A DNA stretch of 64,000 bases from Ramlibacter sp. (GTDB lineage Bacteria > Pseudomonadota > Gammaproteobacteria > Burkholderiales > Burkholderiaceae_C), in assembly GCA_030695945.1 (NCBI GenBank), contig JAUYOG010000023.1, positions 62,001 to 126,000 of the forward strand. The letters are read 5' to 3'. The notes below the pieces were generated by a model that was given only the letters and a program-made list of their open reading frames with translations, was not told the origin of the DNA and searched no databases. The translations under genes and the position numbers were made by a program. This document shows positions 1-10,352 of the stretch, one piece after another; position 1 is the first letter of the stretch; each line of letters opens with the position of its first letter.

Positions 1-285
1 CCTGCGTCGCGCCAGGCGGCACCCGGCAGCGGCTCATACTGTGACGGTCGTCGCACTGCGACGACTCCGCTTCGCTACCCTCGGCCTGGGGCCGGCGCCG
101 TGGCACTCGCTACGCGCCCTGAGGCCGCTGCGCTCGGACAGCTACGGCGAGCATGAAACGTAGCGCGCTGCGCGCGCCCGTCCCCAGGCCGAGCCGCTGC
201 GCCGCCACAGAAATCGCCACTGCCGGGTACCGCCTGACGCTCAGGTGCCGTCGGGGCACGCCACCGGAGGCGCGCCAACATTGTG

Positions 286-521
286 TCTGCAAAGCCGCGT
301 GCGGGTGGGCTGTGTCGCGCAATCAGGCAAGGCGCCTGCGATGGCCGGCTTTGCGGTCGGCGCGAAGCGCTACGTCAACATGCTCATCGCGGCTGTTCGA
401 ACGAAGCGGCCTTGGCGTAGTGAGTTCCGCGATGCGACCGCAAAACCGGGCGTCGCAGGTTCAGTCGGCGCAGCCGACCGCCTTGTCGCGCGACACAGCC
501 CACCCGTGCGCGGCTTTGCAG
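286..521. repeat. Imperfect inverted repeat in non-coding region (arms 286-319 and 488-521)
   Basis: CTGCAAAGCCGCGTGCGGGTGGGCTGTGTCGCGC at 286-319 is the reverse complement of 488-521 (GCGCGACACAGCCCACCCGTGCGCGGCTTTGCAG) apart from two mismatches; inner segments (TTTGCGGTCG / CGACCGCAAA) also pair. Confidence 0.75.
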
Positions 522-583
522 CGAGGACGAGGCGTGGAAGGCGCGCTGGAAATGAATGCCGGATCGTGCCCGGCATGCGGCTG

Positions 584-2296
584 TCAACTCGTCAGCGTGA
601 AAACGGCCCGCTTGCTGTCGGGCGCGACGTTGTTCAGCAGCGCGGAGAGCCGGTCGATCACCTGCTGCGCGTCGGCCCTTTGCGTGGGCACCAGCGTCTG
701 CGCGACGCGCACCTGTGCCACCCAGTCGATCGGCTTGTTCTTGAACGGCATCAGGCAGCGCGCCACGATGCGCGGGCCGGCGGAGGCGGCATCCTCGGCG
801 GTGAGAGGCCCTTCCACCAGCATGCCGAACCGCAGTTCCGACAGACGCGCCACGCCGTCGATTTCGCGCGCCGCCGACAGCAGCCGGCCGGCCACGCGCA
901 GGGGCAATTCCTCGGCCGAGCGTGCGCCGAAGGTGCGCCGCACCTGGTCGATGTTGACGAGGTCGATCACCAGCACGGCGCTCTGGTACTTCAGCCGCTC
1001 GGAGCGCGCCATCATGCGGGCCAGCCGCTCGACGAACACCTGCCCGTTGATGAGGCCGGTGGCCGGGTCGATGCGGTCCAGGCCGTGGATGCGGCGGTTG
1101 TGCTCGCGCCGCTGCTGGCTGCGCACCATCAGGATCACCAGCAGCACCGGCAGCTCGATGGCGATTCCCACCTGCATGCCGTGCATCGTCCAGAAGCTCA
1201 CCGGGATCAGCCCCCACAGCCGGGCTAGCGGGAACGCCGAGCCGACGATCACGGGCAGCATGCCCGCCATCAGGCCGGGCGCGTAGCGGTCGCCGCGCCG
1301 GGCGGCCCAGAGCACGGCGGTCACGGCCACACTGCTCGCGACGACGATATACGGCACCATCAGGCGCAAGCGCAGCGACGGCTCGACGAGCATGACGCCC
1401 AGCGCGACCGGCGCCGACAGCAGGGCCAGCCCGATGAGCACCAGGTTCAGCTTGCGGGAGCGCTCGGGCATCGAGACCACGGCGGCGAAGAACCACAGCA
1501 GGGAGCCCACGGCCAGCACCGGCAGCACCATGGACGACACGTCGTTCCATGCGGGCCAGTGCGGCCACAGGTGCAGGCCGCCGATGCCTGTCATGGCGGC
1601 CTGCGCCAGGCCCATCAGGGCGACACTGGCCGCGTAGAGGCCGTAGGCGCCGTCGCGCAGCGAGACGGCGCTCAGTGCGCCGACGGCGACGGCGAGCCCG
1701 GCCAGGCCGAAATAGATGCCCAGGATCAGCGAGGTCCGCTGTTCGTGGCGGCTCAGGTAGCTTTCGCTCACGAAGGTGAGCGGCGCGCTGAAGCTGTGCG
1801 GGTTGTCGATCCGCAGCAGGAACTTGCGCGGCTCCTCGGCGGAGACGACCACCGGCAGCAGCGGGTGGCGGTGGGGGACGGGCCAGTCGGCCACGGCCAG
1901 CGTGTCGCCGGCCGACTGGGGCAGCCACTGCCCCACGCTGTCGGGCGTGTACAGCGTGGCGCGGTTGACGGAGGGATAGGGAATCTCGAGGTACCAGCGT
2001 TCGGCGTCGGGCGCCGGCGGGATCGTGAATCGGATCCACAGCGACTTCCCCGTCGTGACCGGGTAGATCGCGCCCTGGCGGGTCGGTGCCCATTCGATGC
2101 GGGTATCGGACGCGACGTTGTCCACGAGCGTTTCACCGGTCGTATCGATCCAGGCGTCGCCCCAGTCCTGCAATTGCACCGGCTGCCGCGCGGGGTCCAG
2201 CTCCAGGACCGTGCGCGCCTCCACCGGCGCCGCAGCGACCGTGACAAGCAGCAACACGATTCCCAGCAGCCTGCGGCCGCTCTCCTTCAACCCCAT
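584..2296 (-). CDS. 7TM-DISM sensor protein with C-terminal degenerate GGDEF-like domain
   Basis: Signal peptide, extracellular DISMED2-like region, seven hydrophobic segments, then DPATGLINGQVFVERL...LVIDLVNIDQVRRTFG, GGDEF-like fold with motif replaced by SELRF. ATG at 2296 chosen over longer ORF start. Confidence 0.8.
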   Translation of the reverse strand: MGLKESGRRLLGIVLLLVTVAAAPVEARTVLELDPARQPVQLQDWGDAWIDTTGETLVDNVASDTRIEWAPTRQGAIYPVTTGKSLWIRFTIPPAPDAERWYLEIPYPSVNRATLYTPDSVGQWLPQSAGDTLAVADWPVPHRHPLLPVVVSAEEPRKFLLRIDNPHSFSAPLTFVSESYLSRHEQRTSLILGIYFGLAGLAVAVGALSAVSLRDGAYGLYAASVALMGLAQAAMTGIGGLHLWPHWPAWNDVSSMVLPVLAVGSLLWFFAAVVSMPERSRKLNLVLIGLALLSAPVALGVMLVEPSLRLRLMVPYIVVASSVAVTAVLWAARRGDRYAPGLMAGMLPVIVGSAFPLARLWGLIPVSFWTMHGMQVGIAIELPVLLVILMVRSQQRREHNRRIHGLDRIDPATGLINGQVFVERLARMMARSERLKYQSAVLVIDLVNIDQVRRTFGARSAEELPLRVAGRLLSAAREIDGVARLSELRFGMLVEGPLTAEDAASAGPRIVARCLMPFKNKPIDWVAQVRVAQTLVPTQRADAQQVIDRLSALLNNVAPDSKRAVFTLTS

Positions 2297-2382
2297 GTTC
2301 CGGACACTCCTCAGGCGCCTATTGTGCAGTCCGGCGGCCACCGGCGAATTGCCGGGGGCGACAAGGCCGGACAATCGGGCCC

Positions 2383-3564
2383 ATGAAAACGATCCGGCTC
2401 AAAGACGGCAAGGAGCGCTCGCTGCTGCGCCGCCACCCATGGATTTTCGATTCCGCCATCGCCAAGGGCGGTGGCGACCCCGGGGAGACCGTGCGCGTGG
2501 AATCGCACGCGGGCCAGTTCCTCGCCTGGGCCGCCTTCAGTCCGGCCTCGAAAATCCGGGCCCGCGCCTGGAGCTTCGACGAGGCCCAGCGCATCGATGC
2601 GGCCTTTCTTGCCGCCACCTGCGAGCGGGCGGTGCGGGCGCGCTCGCGCTTCGACATCCGCAGCGACGCCATGCGGCTGGTGCACGGCGAATCGGACGGC
2701 CTGCCCGGGCTGATCGTCGACCGCTACGGCGACACGCTCGTGGCGCAGTTCCTCTCCGCGGGGGTGGAGCGCTGGAAGCCGCAGCTGGCGGACGCGCTCC
2801 TGAAGGAGACCGGGCTGGCCCGGCTCTACGAGCGGTCCGACACGAGTTCGCGCCCGCTCGAAGGGCTCGCGCCGGCGGCCGGCTGGTTGCGCGGCGAGGG
2901 GCCCACGGAACTCACGATCCGGGAGAACGACTGGACGCTGACGGTGGACATCGCCGGCGGGCACAAGACCGGGTTCTACCTGGACCAGCGCGACAGCCGG
3001 CGCAAGTTCTCCGAATTCACGCGGCGGCTGCGGTTCCAGCGCGTCCTGAACTGCTATTGCTACAGCGGTGGCTTCACCGTGGCCGCCCTGGCGGGCGGCG
3101 CGGCGCACGTTACCTCCATCGACTCGTCCGCGCCGGCCCTGGAGCGGGCGCGCGCGCACGTGGCGCTGAACGGTTTCGACGCGGCGCGGGCCGATTTCCT
3201 GGATGCCGATGTCAATGCCACGTTGCGCCGATTCATCGAGGAGGGCCGTACCTTCGACGCGATCGTCCTCGACCCGCCCAAGCTCGCCCCGACGGCCGCC
3301 CATGCCGACCGGGCCGCCCGGGCCTACAAGGACATCAACCGGCTGGCCCTCAAGCTGCTGGAGCCGGGAGGCGTGCTGTTCACCTATTCCTGTTCGGGCG
3401 GGATCAGCGCCGACCTGTTCCACAAGATCGTGGCGTCCGCGGGCGCCGACGCCGGGGTGGACGGCTACATCGGCGAACGGCTGGGGGGCGCGCCCGATCA
3501 TCCGATGACGCTGGCCTTCCCGGAAGGGGAATACCTCAAGGGGCTGGTGATCGTGCGCAGGTAA
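2383..3564 (+). CDS. rlmI: Class I SAM-dependent rRNA methyltransferase, RlmI-like (23S rRNA m5C1962)
   Basis: N-terminal PUA-like region (RHPWIFDSAI), TGFYLDQRDSR, NCYCYSGGFTVAAL SAM motif, LDPPKL and YSCSGG motifs. Confidence 0.85.
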   Translation: MKTIRLKDGKERSLLRRHPWIFDSAIAKGGGDPGETVRVESHAGQFLAWAAFSPASKIRARAWSFDEAQRIDAAFLAATCERAVRARSRFDIRSDAMRLVHGESDGLPGLIVDRYGDTLVAQFLSAGVERWKPQLADALLKETGLARLYERSDTSSRPLEGLAPAAGWLRGEGPTELTIRENDWTLTVDIAGGHKTGFYLDQRDSRRKFSEFTRRLRFQRVLNCYCYSGGFTVAALAGGAAHVTSIDSSAPALERARAHVALNGFDAARADFLDADVNATLRRFIEEGRTFDAIVLDPPKLAPTAAHADRAARAYKDINRLALKLLEPGGVLFTYSCSGGISADLFHKIVASAGADAGVDGYIGERLGGAPDHPMTLAFPEGEYLKGLVIVRR

Positions 3565-3649
3565 AGGGCGGGGGCGGGCGGCCTCACCGCCCGCCGACCC
3601 TTGATTTGCCCGCTAAACTGCCCCACCTCCGAAGTATTTGGGCGCCATC

Positions 3650-4720
3650 ATGAGTCTCATTCCCGCCACCATCCTCACCGGCTTCCTGGGTTCCGGCAAG
3701 ACCACCCTGCTCAAGCGCGTGCTCGAGGAAGCGCACGGCCAGAAGATCGCCGTCATCGAGAACGAGTTCGGCGAGGAGAACATCGACAGCGACATCCTCG
3801 TGTCCGACACCCAGGAGCAGATCATCCAGATGAGCAACGGCTGCATCTGCTGCACCATCCGCGAGGACCTGCGTACGACCCTGCAGGACCTGGCTGCCAA
3901 AAAGCGCAAGGGCCTGCTGGAGTTCGACCGGGTGGTGATCGAGACCACCGGCCTGGCCGATCCGGGCCCTGTGGCGCAGACCTTCTTCATGGACGACGAG
4001 ATCGCAGAGACCTACCTGCTGGACTCGATCCTGACGCTGGTGGATGCCAAGCACGCCGCCCAGCAGCTCGACGACCGGCAGGAAGCGCGGCGCCAGGTGG
4101 GCTTCGCCGACCAGATATTCATCAGCAAGACCGACCTGGTCGCCCAGGACGAGACCGACGCGCTGATCCACCGCCTGAAGCACATGAACCCCCGCGCGCC
4201 GCAGCGGGCGGTGCACTTCGGCGAGGTGGCGCTCTCCGAGGTGTTCGACCTGCGTGGCTTCAACCTGAACGCCAAGCTGGACATCGACCCGGACTTCCTC
4301 AAGGAGGAGGAAGAACACCATCACGATCACGAGCATGGCGAGCATTGCGACCATCCCTCGCATGCGCACGAGGGGCATGGAGAAGGACGCGCCGGCGCGT
4401 CGGGACACCACCATCATCACGACGACGACGTGAAGAGCTTCGTCTTCAAGGCCGACCGGGCGTTCGACCCTGCGAAGCTGGAGGATTTCCTGGGGGCCGT
4501 CGTGAACATCTACGGCCCCCGGATGCTGCGCTACAAGGGCGTGCTCCACATGAAGGGCACCGACCGCAAGGTCATATTCCAGGGGGTGCACCAGCTGATG
4601 GGCAGCGATCTGGGCCCGCTTTGGGCCGAGGGCGAGTCGCGGGGCAGCAAGATGGTCTTCATCGGCATTGACCTGCCTAAAGATATCTTCATGCAGGGCC
4701 TTGAACAGTGCCTGATCTGA
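3650..4720 (+). CDS. CobW/COG0523 family GTPase (metal chaperone-like)
   Basis: GFLGSGKTTLLKR Walker A, NGCICCTIREDL CxCC motif, SKTDL, CobW C-terminal domain; His-rich insert at about 4314-4430. Confidence 0.9.
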   Translation: MSLIPATILTGFLGSGKTTLLKRVLEEAHGQKIAVIENEFGEENIDSDILVSDTQEQIIQMSNGCICCTIREDLRTTLQDLAAKKRKGLLEFDRVVIETTGLADPGPVAQTFFMDDEIAETYLLDSILTLVDAKHAAQQLDDRQEARRQVGFADQIFISKTDLVAQDETDALIHRLKHMNPRAPQRAVHFGEVALSEVFDLRGFNLNAKLDIDPDFLKEEEEHHHDHEHGEHCDHPSHAHEGHGEGRAGASGHHHHHDDDVKSFVFKADRAFDPAKLEDFLGAVVNIYGPRMLRYKGVLHMKGTDRKVIFQGVHQLMGSDLGPLWAEGESRGSKMVFIGIDLPKDIFMQGLEQCLI

Positions 4721-4989
4721 CCATTTAAAAAAGTCGCTGCGCGACATTTTTAAATGGTTGATATGCGTAGCAAGGCCCGGCGGAGCCGGATCCTTCCCAC
4801 GAGTGGGGCTGCCCTGCACGTCGTTTCGGGCGGCCCGGTCCGGCGAGCAGCGAACGCTGACCGCCCGCAGATTGCGCGCAGCAACGCGCAGCGCAATCTC
4901 ACTTGAGGACGGGATCCGGCTCCGCGGCGCCTGGCCTCACTGATCAGCCTCTTAAAAATCGCCTCGGTGATTTTTAAGAGATTTATCAG
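4721..4989. repeat. ~270-bp nested palindromic element with hairpin-containing terminal inverted repeats
   Basis: Hairpin CCATTTAAAAAAGTCGC-TGC-GCGACATTTTTAAATGG (4721-4757); hairpin CTCTTAAAAATC-GCCTCGGT-GATTTTTAAGAG (4949-4980); GGCGGAGCCGGATCC (4779-4793) versus GGATCCGGCTCCGC (4912-4925) inverted; internal hairpin AGATTGCGC...GCGCAATCT (4869-4899). Confidence 0.75.
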
Positions 4990-5235
4990 TTAGGCTAGCG
5001 CCTTCCAAAAATAAGGCGGGGGCGCCGGATGATTGTCTCGATTCTGCAACTTATGGGTTTTCCCTTTGGCAGTGGCGCGTCCGAACGCAGGGGTGAAAAC
5101 CCCAGCGGCGGGCGCCCGGGGGGGGACAATCGGGGTATAACTCGCACTCATGAAGGCGACAGATCACCAGAACAAGGACAGTGGGCGGGCGCGCAGACGG
5201 ACCATGCCGTCGCCGCTGCTGCGAGGAGAGAAGAA

Positions 5236-6195
5236 GTGAAGTCCCCCATCAAGGCCAGCAAACCCGCGGCCAAGGCCAAGCCGGCCGCCAAGGCAGCCAA
5301 GCCGGCTGCCAAGAAGGCAGCGCCGGCCAAAAAGGCGCCGGCCAAGAAGGCGTCGGCCAAGGCGGCCAAGCCGGCCGCGAAGGCCCCGGCCAAGAAGGCG
5401 CCGGCCAAGGCGGCCAAGCCGGCCGCGAAGAAACCAGTGGCTGCGCCCAAGGCCAAACCGGCCGTCAAGGCAGCGGCCACCAAGCCCAAGGCAGTTCCCG
5501 CCAAGACCCCCGCCAAGGCGAAAGCCCCGGCAGGGCCGGCGTTGCCAAGGGCCATGCCCCCCCGTCCCGACGCGGCCGCCCTCGGCGCCGAGCCGGCACG
5601 GGCCACCAAACCTTCGGCGCGGCTCGCGCAGATCACGGTGCCCTCCATGGCGCAATCCGTGGCGTCGACCGCCGCCAAAGCCAGTTATATCCAGACCATG
5701 TCCCCTTCCGTCCTCACTCCTCCACCCCTGGTGGCCATCAAGAAAGACCCCAAGCTCGCCAACAACTGGAAGAGCAAGGCGGTCGAGCAGCTCTCCGACG
5801 CCGAGGTCCTGGCCATGCCGGACTCGGAGTACATGAACGACAAGCAGATGGCGTTCTTCCGCCTGAAGCTCACCCAGCTCAAGCAGGACATCCTCAACAG
5901 TGCCGGTGAAACCACCGAACACCTGCGCGAGGACACCGTGATCGTTCCCGACCCGGCGGACCGCGCCACCATCGAGGAAGAGCACGCCCTGGAACTGCGC
6001 ACGCGCGACCGCGAGCGCAAGCTGCTCAAGAAGATCGAGCAGTCCATCGCGCGCATCGACGCCGGTGACTACGGCTACTGCGACGAGACCGGCGAGCCGA
6101 TCGGCGTGGGGCGCCTGTTGGCGCGGCCCACGGCCACCCTCTCGCTGGAGGCCCAACAGCGCCGCGAGCTCAAGCAGAAGATGTTCGGGGACTGA
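5236..6195 (+). CDS. dksA: DksA/TraR-family RNA polymerase-binding protein with long Lys/Ala/Pro-rich N-terminal extension
   Basis: C-terminal DksA-like coiled coil and [47 protein letters not shown]-terminal (A/P)AKKA-type repeats. GTG at 5236 preceded by GGAGAGAAGAA; ORF is open from 5029. Confidence 0.8.
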   Translation: MKSPIKASKPAAKAKPAAKAAKPAAKKAAPAKKAPAKKASAKAAKPAAKAPAKKAPAKAAKPAAKKPVAAPKAKPAVKAAATKPKAVPAKTPAKAKAPAGPALPRAMPPRPDAAALGAEPARATKPSARLAQITVPSMAQSVASTAAKASYIQTMSPSVLTPPPLVAIKKDPKLANNWKSKAVEQLSDAEVLAMPDSEYMNDKQMAFFRLKLTQLKQDILNSAGETTEHLREDTVIVPDPADRATIEEEHALELRTRDRERKLLKKIEQSIARIDAGDYGYCDETGEPIGVGRLLARPTATLSLEAQQRRELKQKMFGD

Positions 6196-6198
6196 TTT

Positions 6199-6276
6199 GG
6201 CCCCCACGCTCGTCACTCCACGTGCGTCGCCGCGCCCCGAGGGGGCGGCAGACGGCTTGGGGTGGCCCGGCGCCGT
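6199..6276. repeat. Dispersed GC-rich intergenic repeat, type A copy 1
   Basis: GGCCCCCACGCT...GCCCCGAGGGGGCGGC...TGGCCCGGCG; same layout as copies at 12055, 23270, 42236, 47923, 53831. Confidence 0.6.
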
Positions 6277-6317
6277 CTGAGCCCCCCAGCAGTACCCCCG
6301 TCCACCCTACCTCCGCC

Positions 6318-8228
6318 ATGCCGCCGAAGGAAGAGCCAACCGGCCTGCTGTCCAAGGTAGTGAAGTTCGTCAAGAACCCGACGACGAACTGGGCTGACCT
6401 CGACCAGCAGGAAACCGACCGCGAGAGCAGCTACTCCAAGCAGATGCTCAAGGAGATGATCGAGCGCAAGCGCCGCAACGATTTCGTCCGCAAGCGCGAG
6501 TTCGACATGCTGCGAAAGATGCGCCGCAGCGAGGTGATGGCCGGGCAGGACCCGGCGGCGCGGCCGTCCTTCTTCCAGAGCTCCATGCCGTCCAAGCCGG
6601 ACGACCGCGCGACCACTCTCAAGAAGATCGACGAGATCGAGGCGCAGATGTCGATGCAGTGGTGGAAGACCAAGCATGGCGAAGTCTCCAGCCGCAGCGG
6701 CAGCAGCACGAACTTCCCGATGTCGTCGCACGTGCCGCCAGACGCGGCCGGGCGTCCTTCGGGCGCGCCGCCCATGCGCTCCACGGCTTACACGCGCACG
6801 GAGCCCCAGCCGCTGGAGTCGAGCAAGCAGAACGACAAGACGGAACCAGCCGACCTGGCGCCGATGATGGATTTCGAAACGCCGGAGTCGGCCTCGCACC
6901 TTTCAGTGGCGCCGCCGTCCCCTTCGGTGTTCCCGTCCGTGGCGCCGCCCGCCGCGCGAGTGCCGCCGCCTGCGCAGCGCGGGGCGACGCCGCTGGCGAA
7001 GCCGGCCTCGGCCCCCTCGATTTCCGCCGTGACGCCGGCCGCGGGGCCCAATTCGGAGCCAGCCAGTTCCAGCACGGGGTTCTCGGCGTCCAAGCTGTTC
7101 GCCATCGACGTCGACGAGTTCGCGCACGACCCCGAACTCGAGGAGGCCTCCATCCGCTTTGCCAATGGCGACGACGCGGGCGCCGAAGCCGGCCTGATGG
7201 AGGTGCTGAGCCCTCAGGGCGCTCGCATCGATCACGACGAGACCTGGCTGACCCTGTTCGACCTGTACCGTGCCACCGGCCAGCAGGACCGTTTCGAGAC
7301 GGCCGCGATCGACTTCGCGGGGCGTTTCGGCCGCTCCGCCCCGCAGTGGTTCTCCATTCCCGAAGCCGTCGGCCGCATGCACGCGGCGCCAGCGGCCGCG
7401 ACCGCCGGCGCCGTGCAGCAGCCGGCCCACTGGACCTGCCCCGCGACGATGGGGACCCAGACCGTCGCAGCCATGGCCATCGCGCTGGGCAAGGCCACGC
7501 CGCCGTGGCGCCTCTCGTGGGTCAAGCTCAATACGATCGACGAGGCCGCGGTGGAAAGCCTGACCAGGCTCTTCACGCAGTGGGCCTCGCAGGCGGTGCA
7601 GCTGCGCTTCATCGGTGCGGACAACTTCGAGAAGGTCCTCAAGAACGCCACCCCGTCGGGCGACAAGAGCGTGAGCCCGGCCTGGTGGAAGCTGCGGATG
7701 GAGGTGTTGCGTGTCATGCACCGCCCCGACGAGTTCGAGCTGGTGGCGCTGGACTACTGCGTCACGTACGAGGTGTCGCCGCCGTCGTGGGACAGCGCAC
7801 GCTGCGAATACAAGCCGCTGCAGGAAGATGGCAGCTACGTGCCCGGCCACACGATCATCGGCGAGGCCTTCCGCGACTCCCTGTCCTCCGGCATGAGCAT
7901 GGGCTACAGCGACACGCACGCGGCAGGGCCCAATTCACAGATGTCCAACATCGCCACCGTCGAGCTGGCCGGCCAGATCCTGGGCGACGCGACCGAGGCG
8001 CTGGACATGCTCGAAACCAGGATGGGCGCGGCCGACGTGATGGTGATCTCCTGCGCCCGGCTGATCCGCATCGACTTCTCCTCCGCCGGCACGCTGCTCA
8101 ACTGGGTGACGGCGCGGCAGGCCGAGGGCCGGCAGGTCCAGTTCGTCGAGGTGCACCGCCTCGTGGCCGCGTTCTTCAACGTCATCGGCATCAGCGAGCA
8201 CGCGCGGGTGCTGGCGCGCACGGACTGA
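6318..8228 (+). CDS. STAS-domain protein of unknown function
   Basis: ATG at 6318; charged N-terminal half, Pro/Ala-rich linker, C-terminal STAS-like segment [51 protein letters not shown]. Confidence 0.7.
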   Translation: MPPKEEPTGLLSKVVKFVKNPTTNWADLDQQETDRESSYSKQMLKEMIERKRRNDFVRKREFDMLRKMRRSEVMAGQDPAARPSFFQSSMPSKPDDRATTLKKIDEIEAQMSMQWWKTKHGEVSSRSGSSTNFPMSSHVPPDAAGRPSGAPPMRSTAYTRTEPQPLESSKQNDKTEPADLAPMMDFETPESASHLSVAPPSPSVFPSVAPPAARVPPPAQRGATPLAKPASAPSISAVTPAAGPNSEPASSSTGFSASKLFAIDVDEFAHDPELEEASIRFANGDDAGAEAGLMEVLSPQGARIDHDETWLTLFDLYRATGQQDRFETAAIDFAGRFGRSAPQWFSIPEAVGRMHAAPAAATAGAVQQPAHWTCPATMGTQTVAAMAIALGKATPPWRLSWVKLNTIDEAAVESLTRLFTQWASQAVQLRFIGADNFEKVLKNATPSGDKSVSPAWWKLRMEVLRVMHRPDEFELVALDYCVTYEVSPPSWDSARCEYKPLQEDGSYVPGHTIIGEAFRDSLSSGMSMGYSDTHAAGPNSQMSNIATVELAGQILGDATEALDMLETRMGAADVMVISCARLIRIDFSSAGTLLNWVTARQAEGRQVQFVEVHRLVAAFFNVIGISEHARVLARTD

Positions 8229-8326
8229 TACCGTCCCGCGGCCCGGAGCCGGGGCTGTTGCTGAGCTTCCCGGGGGTATCCTTCCGGTTGCCTTGCATTC
8301 GCGAGCCGAACCCCAAACTGGGCCCA

Positions 8327-8875
8327 ATGGAACAATTTCACGGCACGACCATCGTCAGCGTGCGCCGCAAGGACGCTGACGGCCGCTGGCAGGTGGCGAT
8401 CGGCGGCGACGGCCAGGTGACACTGGGTAACGTCGTGGTCAAGGGCACGGCGCGCAAGGTGCGCAAGCTCTATCACGACAAGGTGATCGCCGGCTTCGCG
8501 GGCGCCACGGCCGATGCCTTCACCCTGTTCGAGCGTTTCGAAGCCAAGCTGGAGAAGCACCAGGGCCACCTCGTGCGCTCGGCGATCGAGCTGACCAAGG
8601 ATTGGCGCACCGATCGCGTGCTGCGCCGGCTGGAGGCGATGCTCGCGGTGGCGGACAACGAGGCTTCGCTGATCATCACCGGCAACGGCGACGTGCTGGA
8701 GCCCGAGCACGGCATCATCGCCATCGGCTCGGGTGGCGCTTACGCGCAGGCGGCGGCCAAGGCGCTGCTGGACAACACGCAGCTCGGCGCGCGGGACATC
8801 GTCAAGAAGTCGCTGGAGATCGCGGGCGAGCTGTGCATCTACACCAACATGCACCACACCATAGAAACCCTCTGA
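8327..8875 (+). CDS. hslV: ATP-dependent protease subunit HslV
   Basis: TTIVSVRR N-terminal catalytic Thr region, [36 protein letters not shown]; directly followed by hslU. Confidence 0.97.
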   Translation: MEQFHGTTIVSVRRKDADGRWQVAIGGDGQVTLGNVVVKGTARKVRKLYHDKVIAGFAGATADAFTLFERFEAKLEKHQGHLVRSAIELTKDWRTDRVLRRLEAMLAVADNEASLIITGNGDVLEPEHGIIAIGSGGAYAQAAAKALLDNTQLGARDIVKKSLEIAGELCIYTNMHHTIETL

Positions 8876-10191
8876 TGTCTTCGATGACTCCCCAGGAAAT
8901 TGTGTCCGAGCTGGACCGGCACATCGTCGGCCAGGCCGACGCCAAGCGCGCCGTGGCCATCGCCCTGCGCAATCGCTGGCGCCGCCAGCAGGTGGACGAG
9001 AAGCTGCGCGGCGAGATCACGCCCAAGAACATCCTGATGATCGGCCCCACGGGTGTCGGCAAGACCGAGATCGCGAGGCGGCTGGCGCGCCTGGCCGATG
9101 CGCCCTTCATCAAGGTGGAAGCCACCAAGTTCACCGAAGTCGGCTACGTCGGCAAGGACGTCGATTCGATCATCCGGGACCTGGCCGAGATGGCGGTGAA
9201 GCAGACGCGCGTCGCCGAAATGCGCAAGGTGCGCGCCCGGGCCGAAGATGCCGCGGAAGACCGCATCCTCGACGTGCTCGTGCCGCCACCCCGCATGGGG
9301 GACGCGCCGGGCGAGGGCGCCGCGCGCCAGGCCTTCCGCAAGAAGCTGCGCGAAGGGTTGATGGCGGAGACGGAGATCGAGATCGACGTGGACGAGCCGC
9401 GCCAGCAGCTGGAGATCATGGGCCCGGCCGGCATGGAGGAGATGGCCGAGCAGCTGCGCGGGATGTTCAGCCAGTTCGGCGCTAACCGGCGCAAGACGCG
9501 CAAGCTCAAGATTGCCGAGGCACTGAAGCTGCTGGCCGAGGAGGAAGCAGCCAAGCTGGTCAACGAGGACGAGATCCGCACGGCCGCCATCCACAACGCC
9601 GAGCAGAACGGCATCGTCTTCATCGACGAGATCGACAAGGTGGCCTCGCGCAGCGAAATGAGCGGCGCGGACGTCTCGCGGCAGGGCGTGCAGCGCGACC
9701 TGCTGCCGCTGGTGGAAGGCACGACCGTTTCCACGAAGTACGGGCCAATCCGCACCGACCACATCCTGTTCATCGCGAGCGGGGCATTCCACCTGTCCAA
9801 GCCGAGCGACCTGATCCCCGAGCTGCAGGGACGCCTGCCGATCCGCGTCGAGCTGCAGTCGCTGTCGGTCCAGGACTTCGAGGCGATCCTCACGCAGACC
9901 CACGCCTCGCTCGTCAAGCAATACCAGGCGCTGCTCTCCACCGAGGGGGTGACACTGGAATTCCAGCCCGGCGCCATCACGCGCCTCGCGAACATTGCCT
10001 TCGAGGTGAACGAACGCACCGAAAACATCGGCGCACGGCGTCTGGCCACGGTCATGGAACGGCTGCTGGACGAGGTAAGCTTCGATGCCACCCGCCTCGG
10101 GGGGCAAACCGTCAGCATCGATGCAGCCTATGTCGATGCCCGCCTGAAGGAACTGAGCCGCGATGACGATCTGTCGCGCTACATTCTTTAA
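8875..10191 (+). CDS. hslU: ATP-dependent protease ATPase subunit HslU
   Basis: [60 protein letters not shown] overlap with hslV. Confidence 0.97.
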   Translation: MSSMTPQEIVSELDRHIVGQADAKRAVAIALRNRWRRQQVDEKLRGEITPKNILMIGPTGVGKTEIARRLARLADAPFIKVEATKFTEVGYVGKDVDSIIRDLAEMAVKQTRVAEMRKVRARAEDAAEDRILDVLVPPPRMGDAPGEGAARQAFRKKLREGLMAETEIEIDVDEPRQQLEIMGPAGMEEMAEQLRGMFSQFGANRRKTRKLKIAEALKLLAEEEAAKLVNEDEIRTAAIHNAEQNGIVFIDEIDKVASRSEMSGADVSRQGVQRDLLPLVEGTTVSTKYGPIRTDHILFIASGAFHLSKPSDLIPELQGRLPIRVELQSLSVQDFEAILTQTHASLVKQYQALLSTEGVTLEFQPGAITRLANIAFEVNERTENIGARRLATVMERLLDEVSFDATRLGGQTVSIDAAYVDARLKELSRDDDLSRYIL

Positions 10192-10352
10192 CATTAGACA
10201 GCGTGCTGAGGATTCACTTTCACAGCACTCGCTAAGTGCTTCATTTAGAACGGCTTTTGTCGTGTTGAGTCATGTCAAATCCGCTCTAAGTCCTTGATTT
10301 CATTACAAAAACTGGCAGCGGCCTCGCTTGCATCGCTGAGTTTTCCTGCTAC

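Noticed and set aside
384-2093. 569-aa minus-strand ORF alternative frame
   Set aside because: Same strand as the DISM gene but shifted; Arg/Pro/Ala-rich translation, motif-bearing frame is 584-2296.
3565-3600. GC hairpin GGCGGGCGG-CCTCA-CCGCCCGCC after the rlmI-like gene as a terminator
   Set aside because: Stem is good but there is no T-tract; could be incidental in this GC content, so not called as a terminator.
5280-5560. Tandem GCCAAG/GCCGGCC repeats resembling a repeat array
   Set aside because: They are in-frame codons of the Lys/Ala/Pro-rich tail of the DksA-like protein, not a CRISPR or satellite.
5164-6216. 350-aa minus-strand Gly/Leu/Arg-rich ORF opposite dksA-like gene
   Set aside because: Mirror of the AAK/KP repeats on the coding strand; low-complexity artefact.
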